A DNA stretch of 64,000 nucleotides from Microbulbifer flavimaris. GTDB lineage: Bacteria; Pseudomonadota; Gammaproteobacteria; Pseudomonadales; Cellvibrionaceae. Shown here in pieces: positions 35,256 to 44,702 of the stretch (within the stretch, counting starts at the first letter, position 1; every line of letters begins with the position of its first letter). The position numbers and the translations under genes are program-made. The stretch covers positions 372,001 to 436,000 of the forward strand of contig NZ_LRFG02000002.1 of NCBI RefSeq assembly GCF_001641755.2, read 5' to 3'. The notes beneath the pieces are model-generated. The model was not told the origin of the DNA and searched no databases. It was given only the letters and a program-made list of their open reading frames with translations.

Positions 35256-38200
35256 ATGCGATTGATGAAAACCCCGCTGGCAGCCGGCCGCCTGCCCTTT
35301 GCCCTGGGCGCGCTGGTGCTTGCCTTTCACCAGAGTGGTCATGCCGCCGACACGCCAGATCCCTCTGCCGTCAACATCCCCGGCACACTCCAGAGCCAGA
35401 TCGGCTGCCTTCATAACTGGCAGCCGGAGTGCGCCGCCAGCATGCTCAGCTACGACAGCAATGACGACAAGTGGCAGGGCAGTTTTTTCATCCCCGCCGG
35501 CTACTGGGAGTACAAGGCGGCCTTGAACGGCAGCTGGGAAGAGAATTACGGCCTCGGCGGCTGGCGAGACGGCGCCAACATCCCGCTCAACCTGGATACG
35601 GGCCGTGAAGTGAAATTTATCTACGATCACGAAACTCACTGGATCACGGACAACGTCAACGCCACCATCGCCACCGTTGCCGGCAATTTCCAGGACCAGC
35701 TGGGCTGCCCCGGCGTCTGGCAGCCGGACTGCCTGCAGAGCTGGATGCAGGACGCGGACGGCGACGGTATTTACACATTTATCACCCGCGGCCTGAAAGC
35801 CGGTAATTACGAGTTCAAGGTAGCGCTGGATGAGGGATGGAGCGAAAGCTACGGCAGCAATGGCGGGAACGCGTCGTTCACCGTGGCCAATGACAACGAC
35901 GAAATCTATTTCGCCTTCGACAGCATCAGTAAACAGGTCACCGTCAGCGCCGATGGCATCCCGCGCGGCGACCTAACCCTGGACAAGGCCCACTGGGTCG
36001 ATGGCGACACCTTTGCCTGGAATATTCGCCTGCTAGAGGGCGAGACCGTCAAACTGCATTACAGTGCCGAAGCCGAGCTGCAACTCACTCCTGACGGTGT
36101 CAGCGGTGATGGCGAGGTAGTGCTGCAGTATCGCGCTGACAATCTGCCGGAAGAAGCCGCAGAGAAATTCCGGCACCTGAGCGACTTCACCAGCTTCGAG
36201 CTGCCGGCGGAAGCGCCTTCAGCGGCTGAGCTCGCCACCCAACAGCTGGCGCTCGCGGTTTACTCCGCCGACGGCAAGGTGCGCGACGCGACAGGTATCC
36301 AGATGGCGGGTGCACTGGATGACCGATTCTCCTACGACGGTGCATTGGGGGCCAGCGTTGGCGACGCCGATGTGGGCTTCAAACTGTGGGCGCCCACGGC
36401 CCGTTCAGTAAAACTGCACTTGTTCAGCGAAGCCGGGCAGGAAACCGCTGACATGGTTGTACCCATGTCTCGCGACGATGCCACCGGCACCTGGTCTGCC
36501 AGCGTCGGCAAGGACTGGGACCGCAAGTTCTACCTGTACGAGGTGGAAGTCTATTCCTACTTCAGCCGACAGCTCGAAACCAATCTGGTGACCGACCCCT
36601 ACTCAATGAGCCTGTCCATGAACAGCGGCAAGAGCCAGGTGGTCAATCTCGATGACGCCGACCTGAAACCCGCGGGCTGGCAGCAGGTGAAAAAGCCGGC
36701 GCTCGCCAGTGCGGAAGACATTTCCATTTATGAGTTGCACGTGCGCGACTTCAGCATCGAGGATGAAACCGTCCCCGAAGATGCCCGCGGTACCTTTGCC
36801 GCCTTTGGCGAGCGTGACAGCCTCGGTATGCAACACCTGGGCAGCCTGGCCCGCGCCGGCCTGACGCACGTACACCTGCTGCCGGCCTTCGACTTCGCCA
36901 CCGTCAACGAGGACCGCAAAGCCCAGGCGGAGACACCGGACTTATCCGCGTTCGCATCAGACAGCACCGAGCAACAGGCGGCGGTCAACGCCATCCGCGA
37001 TGCAGACGGCTTCAACTGGGGCTACGACCCGTTGCACTTCACTGTGCCGGAGGGCAGCTACAGCACCGACCCTGACGGCGTTGCGCGCATCCGCGAGTTC
37101 CGCGAGATGGTGCAGTCCCTGAGCCGATCCGGCCTGCGCGTGGTGATGGACGTGGTCTACAACCACACCAGCTCCTTCGGCCAGTACCAGAACTCGGTGC
37201 TCGACAAGATCGTGCCCGGCTATTACCACCGCCGCAATCTGGAAGGCGGCGTGGAAATGAGTAGCTGCTGTGCCAATACCGCCAGTGAGCACATCATGAT
37301 GGAAAAACTCATGGTGGATTCCATGGTGACCTGGGCCAAAGCTTATAAGGTGGACGGCTTCCGCTTCGACCTGATGGGGCATCACAGCCGCGACAATATC
37401 CTCAACACTCGCGCAGCCCTGCAAACGCTCACGCTGGAAGAGGACGGTGTCGACGGCGACAGCCTCTACCTGTACGGCGAGGGCTGGAATTTCGGTGAGG
37501 TAGCCGACGACGCGCGCTTTGACCAGGCGCGCCAATCCAACATGGCCGGCACCGGTGTGGGTACCTTCAATGACCGCCTGCGGGACAGTGTGCGCGGCGG
37601 CAATCCGTTTGGCGGCTTCGAGGAACAGGGCTTCGGCACCGGCCTCTTCACTGACTCCAATGGTAAGTTCGGAGGCTGGGATGAGCGCGGCACGCTGCTG
37701 ACCCTGGCGGACAAGGTACGAGCCTCCCTGGCCGGCAACCTGCGCGACTATCCGTTGCAGGATTCCCTCGGCAACGTCATCACCGGCGAGCAGCTCATCT
37801 ACAACGGCCAACCTACCGGCTACGTGGACGACCCGCAGGAATCCATCAACTACATCGCCGCCCACGACAACGAGACCCTGTTCGACGGCGTGCAGCTGAA
37901 AGCCAACAGCACGGCCTCGCTGAAAGAGCGGGTACGCATGCAGGTATTCAGCAATTCTCTGGTGCTGTTTGCGCAGGGCATTCCGTTTATTCACGCGGGC
38001 CAGGAATTTCTGCGCTCCAAGTCCATGGATCGCGACAGCTACAACTCCGGTGACTGGTTCAACGCGCTGGACTGGAGCTTCGAGAGCGGCAACTGGGGTG
38101 TGGGGTTGCCGGTCGCGGACAAAAACGAGGATAAGTGGCCACTGATGGCACCGCTGCTGGCGAACCCGGACATCGCGCCGCAGAAATCACACCGCCTGTG

Positions 38201-38609
38201 GACCAGCGCCATGTTCCGCGAGCACCTGGCAATCCGCAACAGCTCGCCGCTATTCCGCCTGCCCACAGGGATGGCCGTCATCGACCACGTCAGCTTCCTG
38301 AATACCGGACCGGAACAGATACCGGGGCTGATTGCCATGCAGCTGGACGACGCGGTGGGCACGTACGATGACAAGCATCGTCGCATTCTGGTCCTGTTTA
38401 ACGGCGACGACGACCTGGTGGAATTCAGCCATGATGCCGTGGCCGGTCTAGCCTATCGCCTGCACCCGCTGCAACAGGACAGCGCTGATCCACGACTGGC
38501 TAATGTGGCCCTCGATAGCGAAACCGGCACCTTCTCCCTGCCGGGCCGCACCACGGCGGTGTTCGTACTGGGACGCAACCAGCGGGTGGAAAAGCTGCTG
38601 GCTGAGTAA
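35256..38609 (+). CDS. pulA: Secreted pullulanase-type alpha-1,6-glucosidase
   Basis: GH13 debranching enzyme of 1117 residues that hydrolyses alpha-1,6 bonds of pullulan, starch or glycogen. A signal sequence (about 1-31, ending SGHAAD) is followed by two similar carbohydrate-binding-like modules of about 90 residues, each with a Cys pair ([10 protein letters not shown] and [10 protein letters not shown]). An immunoglobulin-like module, CBM48 and the GH13 barrel follow: [11 protein letters not shown], the nucleophile in [12 protein letters not shown], the acid Glu in [11 protein letters not shown], and [10 protein letters not shown]. The C-terminus matches the DUF3372 pullulanase tail. Exported to the periplasm or beyond; no lipobox is obvious. 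Confidence 0.94.
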   Translation: MRLMKTPLAAGRLPFALGALVLAFHQSGHAADTPDPSAVNIPGTLQSQIGCLHNWQPECAASMLSYDSNDDKWQGSFFIPAGYWEYKAALNGSWEENYGLGGWRDGANIPLNLDTGREVKFIYDHETHWITDNVNATIATVAGNFQDQLGCPGVWQPDCLQSWMQDADGDGIYTFITRGLKAGNYEFKVALDEGWSESYGSNGGNASFTVANDNDEIYFAFDSISKQVTVSADGIPRGDLTLDKAHWVDGDTFAWNIRLLEGETVKLHYSAEAELQLTPDGVSGDGEVVLQYRADNLPEEAAEKFRHLSDFTSFELPAEAPSAAELATQQLALAVYSADGKVRDATGIQMAGALDDRFSYDGALGASVGDADVGFKLWAPTARSVKLHLFSEAGQETADMVVPMSRDDATGTWSASVGKDWDRKFYLYEVEVYSYFSRQLETNLVTDPYSMSLSMNSGKSQVVNLDDADLKPAGWQQVKKPALASAEDISIYELHVRDFSIEDETVPEDARGTFAAFGERDSLGMQHLGSLARAGLTHVHLLPAFDFATVNEDRKAQAETPDLSAFASDSTEQQAAVNAIRDADGFNWGYDPLHFTVPEGSYSTDPDGVARIREFREMVQSLSRSGLRVVMDVVYNHTSSFGQYQNSVLDKIVPGYYHRRNLEGGVEMSSCCANTASEHIMMEKLMVDSMVTWAKAYKVDGFRFDLMGHHSRDNILNTRAALQTLTLEEDGVDGDSLYLYGEGWNFGEVADDARFDQARQSNMAGTGVGTFNDRLRDSVRGGNPFGGFEEQGFGTGLFTDSNGKFGGWDERGTLLTLADKVRASLAGNLRDYPLQDSLGNVITGEQLIYNGQPTGYVDDPQESINYIAAHDNETLFDGVQLKANSTASLKERVRMQVFSNSLVLFAQGIPFIHAGQEFLRSKSMDRDSYNSGDWFNALDWSFESGNWGVGLPVADKNEDKWPLMAPLLANPDIAPQKSHRLWTSAMFREHLAIRNSSPLFRLPTGMAVIDHVSFLNTGPEQIPGLIAMQLDDAVGTYDDKHRRILVLFNGDDDLVEFSHDAVAGLAYRLHPLQQDSADPRLANVALDSETGTFSLPGRTTAVFVLGRNQRVEKLLAE

Positions 38610-38637
38610 ACACTTCTCCCTGATGAGGAGGTATGGA

Positions 38638-38665
38638 GGGCGGCCCAGTGGCCGCCCTTTCTTAT
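38638..38665 (+). terminator. Rho-independent terminator of pulA
   Basis: GGGCGGCC (38638-38645) pairs with GGCCGCCC (38650-38657), followed by TTTCTTATT. Confidence 0.88.
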
Positions 38666-38684
38666 TATCGAAGCGCGAGTTTTG

Positions 38685-38809
38685 CTGTGAAGGCAGAGTG
38701 GCGGGGCAAGATTTTCGAAACCGTCGGCGACAGGGACGTCGTCGATGGAGCGTGCAGGGATGCATTCACAGCGTTTTCGAAAGTCTTGCCCCGGTGCTCT
38801 GCCGCCACC
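38685..38809 (+). repeat. Dispersed hairpin element, copy 3
   Basis: Arms 38703-38720 and 38775-38792 pair over 18 positions with one G-U (GGGGCAAGATTTTCGAAA), with a further outer stem GGCAGAG/CTCTGCC. The inner stem CCGTCGGCGAC / GTCGTCGATGG keeps pairing through G-U changes around loop AGGGAC, then GTGCAGGGATGCATTCACAGCG in two parts. It lies between the pullulanase and ribA terminators. Confidence 0.87.
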
Positions 38810-38835
38810 ACACCGGTTCACAGCCAACCAACAAA

Positions 38836-38859
38836 AAAGGACGGCCATTGCCGTCCTTT
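38836..38859 (-). terminator. Bidirectional terminator after ribA
   Basis: AAAGGACGGC (38836-38845) pairs with GCCGTCCTTT (38850-38859). A runs on one side and T on the other make it functional in both directions, ending ribA on the minus strand. Confidence 0.88.
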
Positions 38860-38886
38860 TCTCTTACCCATCAAGACGCGAAGGCC

Positions 38887-39501
38887 TTACTCTTTCTTGC
38901 CGGCCTCGTCCTCATCCTCAAACAGGTGCCCCAGCTTGCCCTTCTTGGTGGACAGGTATTTCACATTGTGGGGATTGCGCCCGGTTTCGTGGGGCAGACG
39001 CTCGGTAACCTCGATACCCAGTTCCTCCAGCGCCTTCACCTTGCGCGGGTTGTTGGTCATCAGGCGGATGGATTTTGCCCCCAGATGCTTGAGCATTTCT
39101 CTCAGAATCGAGTAATCGCGCATGTCGGCACCGAAGCCCAGCTGCTCGTTGGCCTCGACGGTATCCGCACCACAATCCTGCAGGTGATAGGCGCGGATCT
39201 TGTTCAGCAAACCGATACCGCGGCCCTCCTGGCGCAGATAGAAAATCGCCCCGCGCCCCTCCATGGCAATGCGATGCATGGCGTGCTGTAACTGCGCACC
39301 GCAGTCACAGCGCAGTGAGAACAGCGCATCCCCGGTCAGGCACTCGGAGTGAATACGGGCCAGCAGTGGCTCGTCCGTATCCATGTCTCCCATAGTCAGG
39401 ACGACGTGCTCCTTGCCGGTTTCTGTCTCCTCAAAACCGTGCATTTCGAACATGCCCCAGGGCGTGGGCAGTTTCGAGGATTCCACGAAACGTATGGTCA
39501 A
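38887..39501 (-). CDS. ribA: GTP cyclohydrolase II
   Basis: Enzyme of 204 residues opening the riboflavin pathway by converting GTP to the diaminopyrimidinone phosphate. The zinc site is complete: Cys in [18 protein letters not shown]. The catalytic and substrate-binding segments [14 protein letters not shown] and [16 protein letters not shown] are present. The C-terminal tail is acidic. This stand-alone copy matters because the RibB fusion gene in the neighbouring operon has lost its cyclohydrolase zinc ligands. It precedes the retropepsin-like gene on the same strand by about 50 bp and ends at a strong terminator. Confidence 0.95.
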   Translation of the reverse strand: MTIRFVESSKLPTPWGMFEMHGFEETETGKEHVVLTMGDMDTDEPLLARIHSECLTGDALFSLRCDCGAQLQHAMHRIAMEGRGAIFYLRQEGRGIGLLNKIRAYHLQDCGADTVEANEQLGFGADMRDYSILREMLKHLGAKSIRLMTNNPRKVKALEELGIEVTERLPHETGRNPHNVKYLSTKKGKLGHLFEDEDEAGKKE

Positions 39502-39552
39502 ATTCTTACCTCATTCACTCACTGGCGGCGCCGCAAAACTGCGCCAAGTTAT

Positions 39553-40188
39553 TCAGTTGCGGGCGCGGAGAATCAGCACACCGCGCTGCTGCTGCATCTC
39601 CACCCGGCTAAGGAAGCTGTTACCCAGCAGGGTGATCTCCGGGAAGTCGCCGCCGTGCACTGTTGCGTCCACGTTATGCAATTTGATTCCCCCGATCGTT
39701 ACACTGTCGAGGGTCAGGCGATATGCCCTGGCGATACCGCTGGCGGTGGAAACCCGGATCGGTTTCGCCCGCTCCAGGTTGAGCCCGAGCCGACGCGCCG
39801 TCGGATAGTTAAACGCGATACTGGTGGCTCCGGTATCCACCATCATATTGACCCTGCGCCCGTTGACCCAGGCACTGGTACTGTAATGACCACGGCTGTC
39901 GGGCATCAGGCGTACTTCCGCTCGCGAGGCTTCCGCATAGCGTGCCGCCACCGGTGCGTCGAGGGTCAGCTTCTGTTGGCGACCACCGACGCGAACCACG
40001 GCAAAGCCGGCATTAGCCTCCACCAGCTTTACCCCCTCGGGCGAGGTCTGCCCCGATTTGAGCAGTCGCTGCTGGCCGTCCACCTCAAGCATCGCACTGG
40101 TGCCAAACAGGGCCTTCAGTTGCACTTCCTGGGCCGCTGCAAGGGAAGCGAACAGCAGGGAAAACAATAGAAAAGCAAGTTTATGCAT
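39553..40188 (-). CDS. Periplasmic retropepsin-like aspartic protease
   Basis: Clan AA aspartic protease-like protein of 211 residues with a signal peptide (1-20, ending LAAAQ). The single catalytic motif is VDTGATSIAFN (Asp118), followed by the flap-like and hydrophobic-glycine segments and ITLLGNSFLSR at the C-terminus, the pattern of the TIGR02281-type bacterial family, which should work as a dimer. The N-terminal 90 residues (QLKALFGTSAMLEVDGQQRLL) form a small beta domain. Targets are unknown. It lies between pgpA and ribA and may be co-transcribed with both. Confidence 0.86.
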   Translation of the reverse strand: MHKLAFLLFSLLFASLAAAQEVQLKALFGTSAMLEVDGQQRLLKSGQTSPEGVKLVEANAGFAVVRVGGRQQKLTLDAPVAARYAEASRAEVRLMPDSRGHYSTSAWVNGRRVNMMVDTGATSIAFNYPTARRLGLNLERAKPIRVSTASGIARAYRLTLDSVTIGGIKLHNVDATVHGGDFPEITLLGNSFLSRVEMQQQRGVLILRARN

Positions 40189-40197
40189 CGGTCTTTC

Positions 40198-40677
40198 CTA
40201 ACCAATGAACCACGCGGTGAGCTGCAGGACCAGCGCCGCATAACCGGCCGCCAGTATATCGTCCAGCATGATTCCCACACCACCGTGCACCCGGCGGTCT
40301 ACCCAGCCGATGGGCTGGGGTTTGGCAATATCAAAAATCCTGAACAACACGAAGCCATATAGTGCCCAGCCCCAACCTGCGGGCGCCATAAACATGGTGA
40401 GCCAGTAGCCCACCATTTCGTCCCAGACGATACCACCGTGGTCGTGCACGCCCATTCGGCGCGATGCCGCACCACAGAGGTAACAACCCAGGATGCCCGT
40501 GACGACCACTACGCTCAGATACAGGGCCGGCGACAAATGCTGCAGGGGCCACCAGAGGGGAATTGCAGCCAGGGTGCCGAAGGTACCCGGGGCTTTTGGC
40601 GAAAGACCCGAGCCGAAACCGAACGCCAGCAGCATGGTGGGGCTGCGCAGCAGCTGGGAAAAGGTTGGCTGATTCAT
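40198..40677 (-). CDS. pgpA: Phosphatidylglycerophosphatase A
   Basis: Integral membrane phosphatase of 159 residues from the ATG at 40677, dephosphorylating phosphatidylglycerol phosphate to phosphatidylglycerol. Family segments include GFGSGLSPKAPGTFGTLAAIPLWW, the acidic WDEMVGYWLTMF and FRIFDIAKPQPIGWVDRRVHGGVGIMLDDI (in parts), with three or four membrane helices. A longer frame reaches 40776 but would run into the end of thiL. It closes the conserved nusB-thiL-pgpA group, 52 bp after thiL. Confidence 0.94.
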   Translation of the reverse strand: MNQPTFSQLLRSPTMLLAFGFGSGLSPKAPGTFGTLAAIPLWWPLQHLSPALYLSVVVVTGILGCYLCGAASRRMGVHDHGGIVWDEMVGYWLTMFMAPAGWGWALYGFVLFRIFDIAKPQPIGWVDRRVHGGVGIMLDDILAAGYAALVLQLTAWFIG

Positions 40678-40729
40678 GGAGATTTGCTGTTCCGTTTCCG
40701 CAGTGCGCCCACGGCGCAGGACCAATGCT

Positions 40730-41680
40730 TCAAAAATGCTGGTAGCCAGACTCTTTGGGCGACCAACTTTGCCCACGCCAGCGCGTCAGCACTTGCGGCT
40801 CGCCGGCGGCGTCCACCAGAGTCCCGATACGCACGGCGCCACTGTTCAGCTGTTCCAGCTCCGGCACCTGTGCTGCAGGCACGGTGAAACAGAGCTGGTA
40901 ATCGTCGCCACCGGTGGCGGCCAGTTCCCGCGCGGACTCTCCGGCCAGCTCCCGCGCCAGCGCCGCCACCGGCAGCGATTCGAGATCCACTGTTGCCGAT
41001 ACACCGCTGGCGCGGCAGATATGCCCCAGGTCGGCAAGCAGCCCATCCGAAATGTCGATGGCGGCAGTGGCCAGCGGCGCGATGGACTGTGCCAGCTGCA
41101 GCTGGGGTTCCGGCCAATAGAATGCCGCCTCCGCCGCCTGCTGCAATTCGGCATCCACTTTCCGCTTCCGCTCCACCACCGGCAATGCCGCCGCCGCGGC
41201 GCCCAGCGGTCCGGAGACGTACACTGCGTCACCGACACTGGCGCCATCGCGGCGCAGCGGTTTTGCTGCATGTCCGGTCACCTGCACGGTGATCGACAGG
41301 GGACCAGCTGTGGTGTCGCCGCCCACCAGGGAAATCCCGTACTCCCGCGCGGTTTCCAGTAGCCCGTGGGAAAAACCCCGCAGCCACTTCCGGTCTGCAG
41401 ACGGCAACGTCAGTGCCAGCGTGAACCACAGCGGCGCGGCCCCCATTGCCGCCAGGTCACTCAGGTTGACCCGCAGCGAGCGGCTGGCAACTTTGGCTGC
41501 ATCGGTACCCTCGGGAAAGTGACGGCCCGCCACCAGGGTATCCACACTGGTGGCGAGTACCGACCCTGCCGGCGGTTGCAGCAGGGCGCAGTCGTCACCG
41601 ATACCCAGCAACACACTCTCGCCCGTGGGGGCGCCGGCAAAATAGTCACGGATAATGTCGAATTCACCGACGCCGGCCAT
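40730..41680 (-). CDS. thiL: Thiamine-monophosphate kinase
   Basis: Kinase of 316 residues making thiamine diphosphate from thiamine monophosphate and ATP; AIR synthase-type fold. Segments seen are the N-terminal GEFDIIRDYFA, LGIGDDCALLQPP, the magnesium-binding DTLVAGRHFP and VNLSDLAAMGA, and the later AIDISDGLLADLGHICRASG. The gene starts 6 bp after nusB. In this operon nusB, ribH and thiL are commonly co-transcribed in gammaproteobacteria. No TPP riboswitch is visible here. The TPP it makes is the cofactor of Dxs encoded 10 kb away. Confidence 0.95.
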   Translation of the reverse strand: MAGVGEFDIIRDYFAGAPTGESVLLGIGDDCALLQPPAGSVLATSVDTLVAGRHFPEGTDAAKVASRSLRVNLSDLAAMGAAPLWFTLALTLPSADRKWLRGFSHGLLETAREYGISLVGGDTTAGPLSITVQVTGHAAKPLRRDGASVGDAVYVSGPLGAAAAALPVVERKRKVDAELQQAAEAAFYWPEPQLQLAQSIAPLATAAIDISDGLLADLGHICRASGVSATVDLESLPVAALARELAGESARELAATGGDDYQLCFTVPAAQVPELEQLNSGAVRIGTLVDAAGEPQVLTRWRGQSWSPKESGYQHF

Positions 41681-41686
41681 GCTGGC

Positions 41687-42127
41687 TTACTGCTTGTCCG
41701 CCTTGACTTCGGCGGCGCGGAGATCCGCGGCAGTCTTGTCGAGGATACCGTTGATAAACTTGAATGCATCGGTGGGACCGAACTTCTTCGCCAGTGCCAC
41801 CGCCTCGTTGATCACCACCTTGTAGGGGACGTCGATACGATTTTTCAGCTCGTAAGTGGACATGCGCAGCAGGGCCCGAGAGACCGGGTCCAGATCATCG
41901 ATATTGCGATCCAGGTGCGGCTCGAATGCCCCCTCCACTTCGTCGAGATTTTTTGCCACGCCTTGGAACAGGTCGTGGAAGTAGTCCACGTCAGTTTTGC
42001 TCATATCGTTATCAGTGCGGAACTCCGCCTCAATCGCATTGAGGCTGGCACCGGCCATCTGCCATTGATAGAGCGCCTGCATGGCGTAATGGCGCGCCTT
42101 ACGGCGCGCAGATGCGGTAACGGTCAT
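41687..42127 (-). CDS. nusB: Transcription antitermination factor NusB
   Basis: All-helical RNA-binding protein of 146 residues that binds boxA with NusE/S10 in rRNA antitermination. The family N-terminus [21 protein letters not shown] and the helix [37 protein letters not shown] (in parts) are clear, followed by [15 protein letters not shown]. It lies between ribH and thiL, the standard gammaproteobacterial order. The ATG at 42127 is the only credible start. Confidence 0.96.
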   Translation of the reverse strand: MTVTASARRKARHYAMQALYQWQMAGASLNAIEAEFRTDNDMSKTDVDYFHDLFQGVAKNLDEVEGAFEPHLDRNIDDLDPVSRALLRMSTYELKNRIDVPYKVVINEAVALAKKFGPTDAFKFINGILDKTAADLRAAEVKADKQ

Positions 42128-42164
42128 AACCTTCTATATCCAGTAAAAGCCGTCTTCAGACGGT

Positions 42165-42635
42165 TTAGATCTTGCCCAGCAGGGAAACCATCTCCAGCGC
42201 GGTTTCCGCTGCTTCGCAGCCCTTGTTACCGGCCTTGGTGCCGGAGCGCTCGATGGCCTGCTCTATGGAGTCAACGGTCAGCACGCCGAAGGTGACCGGG
42301 ATGCTGGCGTCCAGGGACACCTGGGCCAGACCCTTGGTGCATTCGCCCGCAACGTATTCGAAGTGCGGGGTACCGCCGCGAATCACTGCGCCGAGCGCGA
42401 TGATGGCGTCGAACTTGCCGGAGGCTGCCAGCTTCTTGGCCGCCAGCGGAAACTCGAAGGCACCGGGAGCGTAGTAAATGGTGATGTCCTCGTCCTTGAT
42501 GCCCTTGCGGCGCAGTGTGTCCAGGGCGCCGTCTTTCAGGCTCTCCACCACAAAGCTGTTCCAGCGGCTCACCAGCAGTGCGTACTTACCGCCGCAGTTA
42601 ACGAAATCGCCTTCGATGGTTTGGATATTGCTCAT
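42165..42635 (-). CDS. ribH: 6,7-dimethyl-8-ribityllumazine synthase
   Basis: Lumazine synthase of 156 residues, the penultimate riboflavin step; it forms hollow capsid-like or decameric assemblies. Visible signatures: [19 protein letters not shown], the substrate-binding VPGAFEFP equivalent [15 protein letters not shown], and [23 protein letters not shown] with the catalytic His. It stands between ribBX and nusB. It uses the ribulose-derived butanone phosphate made by the neighbouring RibB domain. Confidence 0.96.
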   Translation of the reverse strand: MSNIQTIEGDFVNCGGKYALLVSRWNSFVVESLKDGALDTLRRKGIKDEDITIYYAPGAFEFPLAAKKLAASGKFDAIIALGAVIRGGTPHFEYVAGECTKGLAQVSLDASIPVTFGVLTVDSIEQAIERSGTKAGNKGCEAAETALEMVSLLGKI

Positions 42636-42704
42636 GGTCTGTTTTCCATTTCTCAGCGGGCGGGTTCAATATCAACCCTGCCCGGCGCGGTTCCCGCGCG
42701 GGGC

Positions 42705-43820
42705 TCAGGCGTCCCCGGCGTTGATGATTTCTTCCACTTCCAGGTCGAAACCGGAGATGGCGTTGAACTTGAACGGGGCGCTCATCAGGCGCATTTTGCG
42801 CACCTTCAGGTCCCGCAGGATCTGGGAGCCGGTGCCCACCTGCTTGTAAACCAGGTCGGAACTGGGCCGCTGCTGCTTGCCGCTGATCAGCCAGTCGATA
42901 CTCTCCTCGATCTCTTCGGTAGTCTCGTTGTGGCAGATCACTACCACGACTCCCTTGCCCTCTTCAGCCACCCGCTTCATGGCGCGACGGAAGGTCCAGG
43001 GCTCAAATTTTTCGTCCCCGCGACGGATGGTGAGGATGTCCTTCAGGGTGTTGGCCACGTGCACCCGCACCAGGGTCGGCTCTTCCGGGGTCGGCTCGCC
43101 GAGGACAAAGGCAAAGTGCCGCTCGCGGCGGGCCTTGTCGAGGTAGGTGCGCAGTTTGAACTCGCCGAACTCGGTGTGCACCTGGCGCTCGTTGGTGCAC
43201 TCGACGGTCTTTTCGTTGAGGGCGCGATAGTTAATCAGGTCGGCGATAGTGCCGATCTTCAGGCTGTGCTTCTTGGCGAAGGTCTCGAGATCCGGGCGGC
43301 GCGCCATGGTGCCGTCCTCGTTCATGATCTCGACGATCACCGCCGAGGGCTCGAAGCCTGCCAGGCGGGAGAGGTCGCAACCGGCCTCGGTGTGGCCGGC
43401 GCGGCTGAGGACGCCGCCGGGCTGCGCCATGATCGGGAAGATATGGCCCGGCTGGACGATATCGCTGGGCTTGGCATTGCGGGCCACCGCGGCGCGCACG
43501 GTGCGGGCGCGATCGGCGGCGGAAATACCGGTGGTCACCCCTTCGGCGGCCTCGATGGACACGGTGAAATTGGTACTGAACTGGGCGCCGTTATCGCGGG
43601 ACATCAGCGGCAGATCCAGCTGCTCGCAGCGCTCGCGGGTCATGGGCATACAGATCAGGCCGCGGGCGTGGGTGGCCATGAAGTTGATGTCTTCGGCGCG
43701 CACCTGTTCCGCCGCCATCACCAGGTCACCCTCGTTCTCGCGGTCTTCGTCATCCATCAGGATCACCATCTTGCCCTGGCGGATGTCGTCGATCAGTTCT
43801 TCAACCGTATTCAGTTCCAT
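42705..43820 (-). CDS. ribBA: RibB with degenerate GTP cyclohydrolase II domain (RibBX type)
   Basis: Fusion of 371 residues from the ATG at 43820. The N-terminal 3,4-dihydroxy-2-butanone 4-phosphate synthase domain is intact: ILMDDEDRENEGDLVMAAE, MATHARGLICMPMT, and RAGHTEAGCDLSRLAGF. The C-terminal region is cyclohydrolase-like by position but lacks the CX10CXC zinc ligands (compare [18 protein letters not shown] in ribA), so it should not open GTP. This is the RibBX form known from pseudomonads and others; the real cyclohydrolase is the separate ribA. A longer frame reaching 43961 only crosses a hairpin repeat and has no sensible start. Confidence 0.93.
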   Translation of the reverse strand: MELNTVEELIDDIRQGKMVILMDDEDRENEGDLVMAAEQVRAEDINFMATHARGLICMPMTRERCEQLDLPLMSRDNGAQFSTNFTVSIEAAEGVTTGISAADRARTVRAAVARNAKPSDIVQPGHIFPIMAQPGGVLSRAGHTEAGCDLSRLAGFEPSAVIVEIMNEDGTMARRPDLETFAKKHSLKIGTIADLINYRALNEKTVECTNERQVHTEFGEFKLRTYLDKARRERHFAFVLGEPTPEEPTLVRVHVANTLKDILTIRRGDEKFEPWTFRRAMKRVAEEGKGVVVVICHNETTEEIEESIDWLISGKQQRPSSDLVYKQVGTGSQILRDLKVRKMRLMSAPFKFNAISGFDLEVEEIINAGDA

Positions 43821-43859
43821 AAAACTCTCTAGTCTGTGATTTTCTGCCTGCAGTGCAGG

Positions 43860-43986
43860 CCTTGGCGGCTCTGCTACCGGAGCTTGCTTGCGGAACACGC
43901 CGTAGATCCATCCCTGGTGGCTTGTCGGCGAGGTCCCTCCCGCCGAGAGTCCCGCAAGCAAGCTCCGGCATCAGCGCCTTCGCATC
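43860..43986 (-). repeat. Dispersed hairpin element, copy 5, in the ribBX leader
   Basis: Arms 43877-43893 and 43952-43968 are perfect 17-bp complements (CCGGAGCTTGCTTGCGG). Read on the minus strand the order matches other copies: GATGCGAAGGCGCTGA, left arm, inner stem CTCGGCGG / CTCGCCGA-type with a GAGGGAC loop, CCACCAGGGATGGATC, ACGGCG, right arm. It lies between ribE and the ribBX start, in the sense direction of the rib operon, so it should be present in ribBX mRNA. No FMN riboswitch consensus is found. Confidence 0.85.
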
Positions 43987-44002
43987 ACCTGCGAGTGTTC
44001 GT

Positions 44003-44665
44003 TCAGGGTTTGTAAAACCCGTGTTGTGCCAGAAACTCCACTGTCATCCCCTCGCTCTGGGGCTCGGCGGCCTTGTCGCCCAGAAGCAGCCGTTCAAGGT
44101 AACGGGCAATCAGATCCACTTCCAGGTTCACCCGGGTGCCGGCCTGATAGCCGCCCATGATGGTTTCCTGAAGGGTGTGCGGCACGATCGTCAGCTCGAA
44201 CTCGGTGCCTTCCACCGCATTCACCGTCAGGCTGGTGCCATCGACGGTAATGGAGCCCTTGTGGGCAATGTATTTTGCCAGCTCATCCGGGGCCCGCAGA
44301 CGGAAGCGCTCGGCGCGGGCTTCCCGCTTGCGCCATACCACCACGCCAATACCATCCACGTGGCCGCTGACGATGTGGCCGCCGAGACGGGTCTGGGGCG
44401 TCAGCGCCTTTTCCAGGTTGACCAGCCCCCCCTGCTTCCAGTCGCCGACCGTAGTCACCGCCAGGGTCTCGCCGGAGACGTCGGCCCAGTAGCCGTCCCC
44501 CGGCAGGTCCACCACGGTCAAGCAGACGCCGTTGGTGGCAATGCTGTCCCCGAGCTGGACATCGGACAGGTCGAGCTTGCCGCTCTTCACTCGCAGGCGC
44601 AGATCGCCGCCCTGGGGCTTGAGCTCGGTGATTTGGCCGACGGCCTCGATAATGCCGGTAAACAT
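44003..44665 (-). CDS. ribE: Riboflavin synthase (alpha subunit)
   Basis: Trimeric riboflavin synthase of 220 residues, dismutating two lumazines into riboflavin. The start MFTGIIEAVG at 44665 is the universal family N-terminus; three extra codons upstream are not needed. The two lumazine-binding repeats are visible, the first with GDSIATNGVCLTVVDL and the second with KGSITVDGTSLTVNAVEG. It sits between ribD and the hairpin-containing leader of ribBX. Confidence 0.96.
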   Translation of the reverse strand: MFTGIIEAVGQITELKPQGGDLRLRVKSGKLDLSDVQLGDSIATNGVCLTVVDLPGDGYWADVSGETLAVTTVGDWKQGGLVNLEKALTPQTRLGGHIVSGHVDGIGVVVWRKREARAERFRLRAPDELAKYIAHKGSITVDGTSLTVNAVEGTEFELTIVPHTLQETIMGGYQAGTRVNLEVDLIARYLERLLLGDKAAEPQSEGMTVEFLAQHGFYKP

Positions 44666-44702
44666 CGCGGGCACCTCTGGGTTATTCGGTTACGGTCGGG
44701 CG

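Noticed and set aside
42363-43832. 489-codon open frame antisense to ribH and ribBX
   Set aside because: Crosses two conserved riboflavin genes on the opposite strand; a GC-bias artefact.
43821-43961. 47-codon N-terminal extension of RibBX
   Set aside because: It is the translation of the hairpin repeat; the ATG at 43820 matches family N-termini.
43821-44002. FMN riboswitch before ribBX
   Set aside because: No RFN-element consensus is present; the conserved structure there is the dispersed hairpin element.
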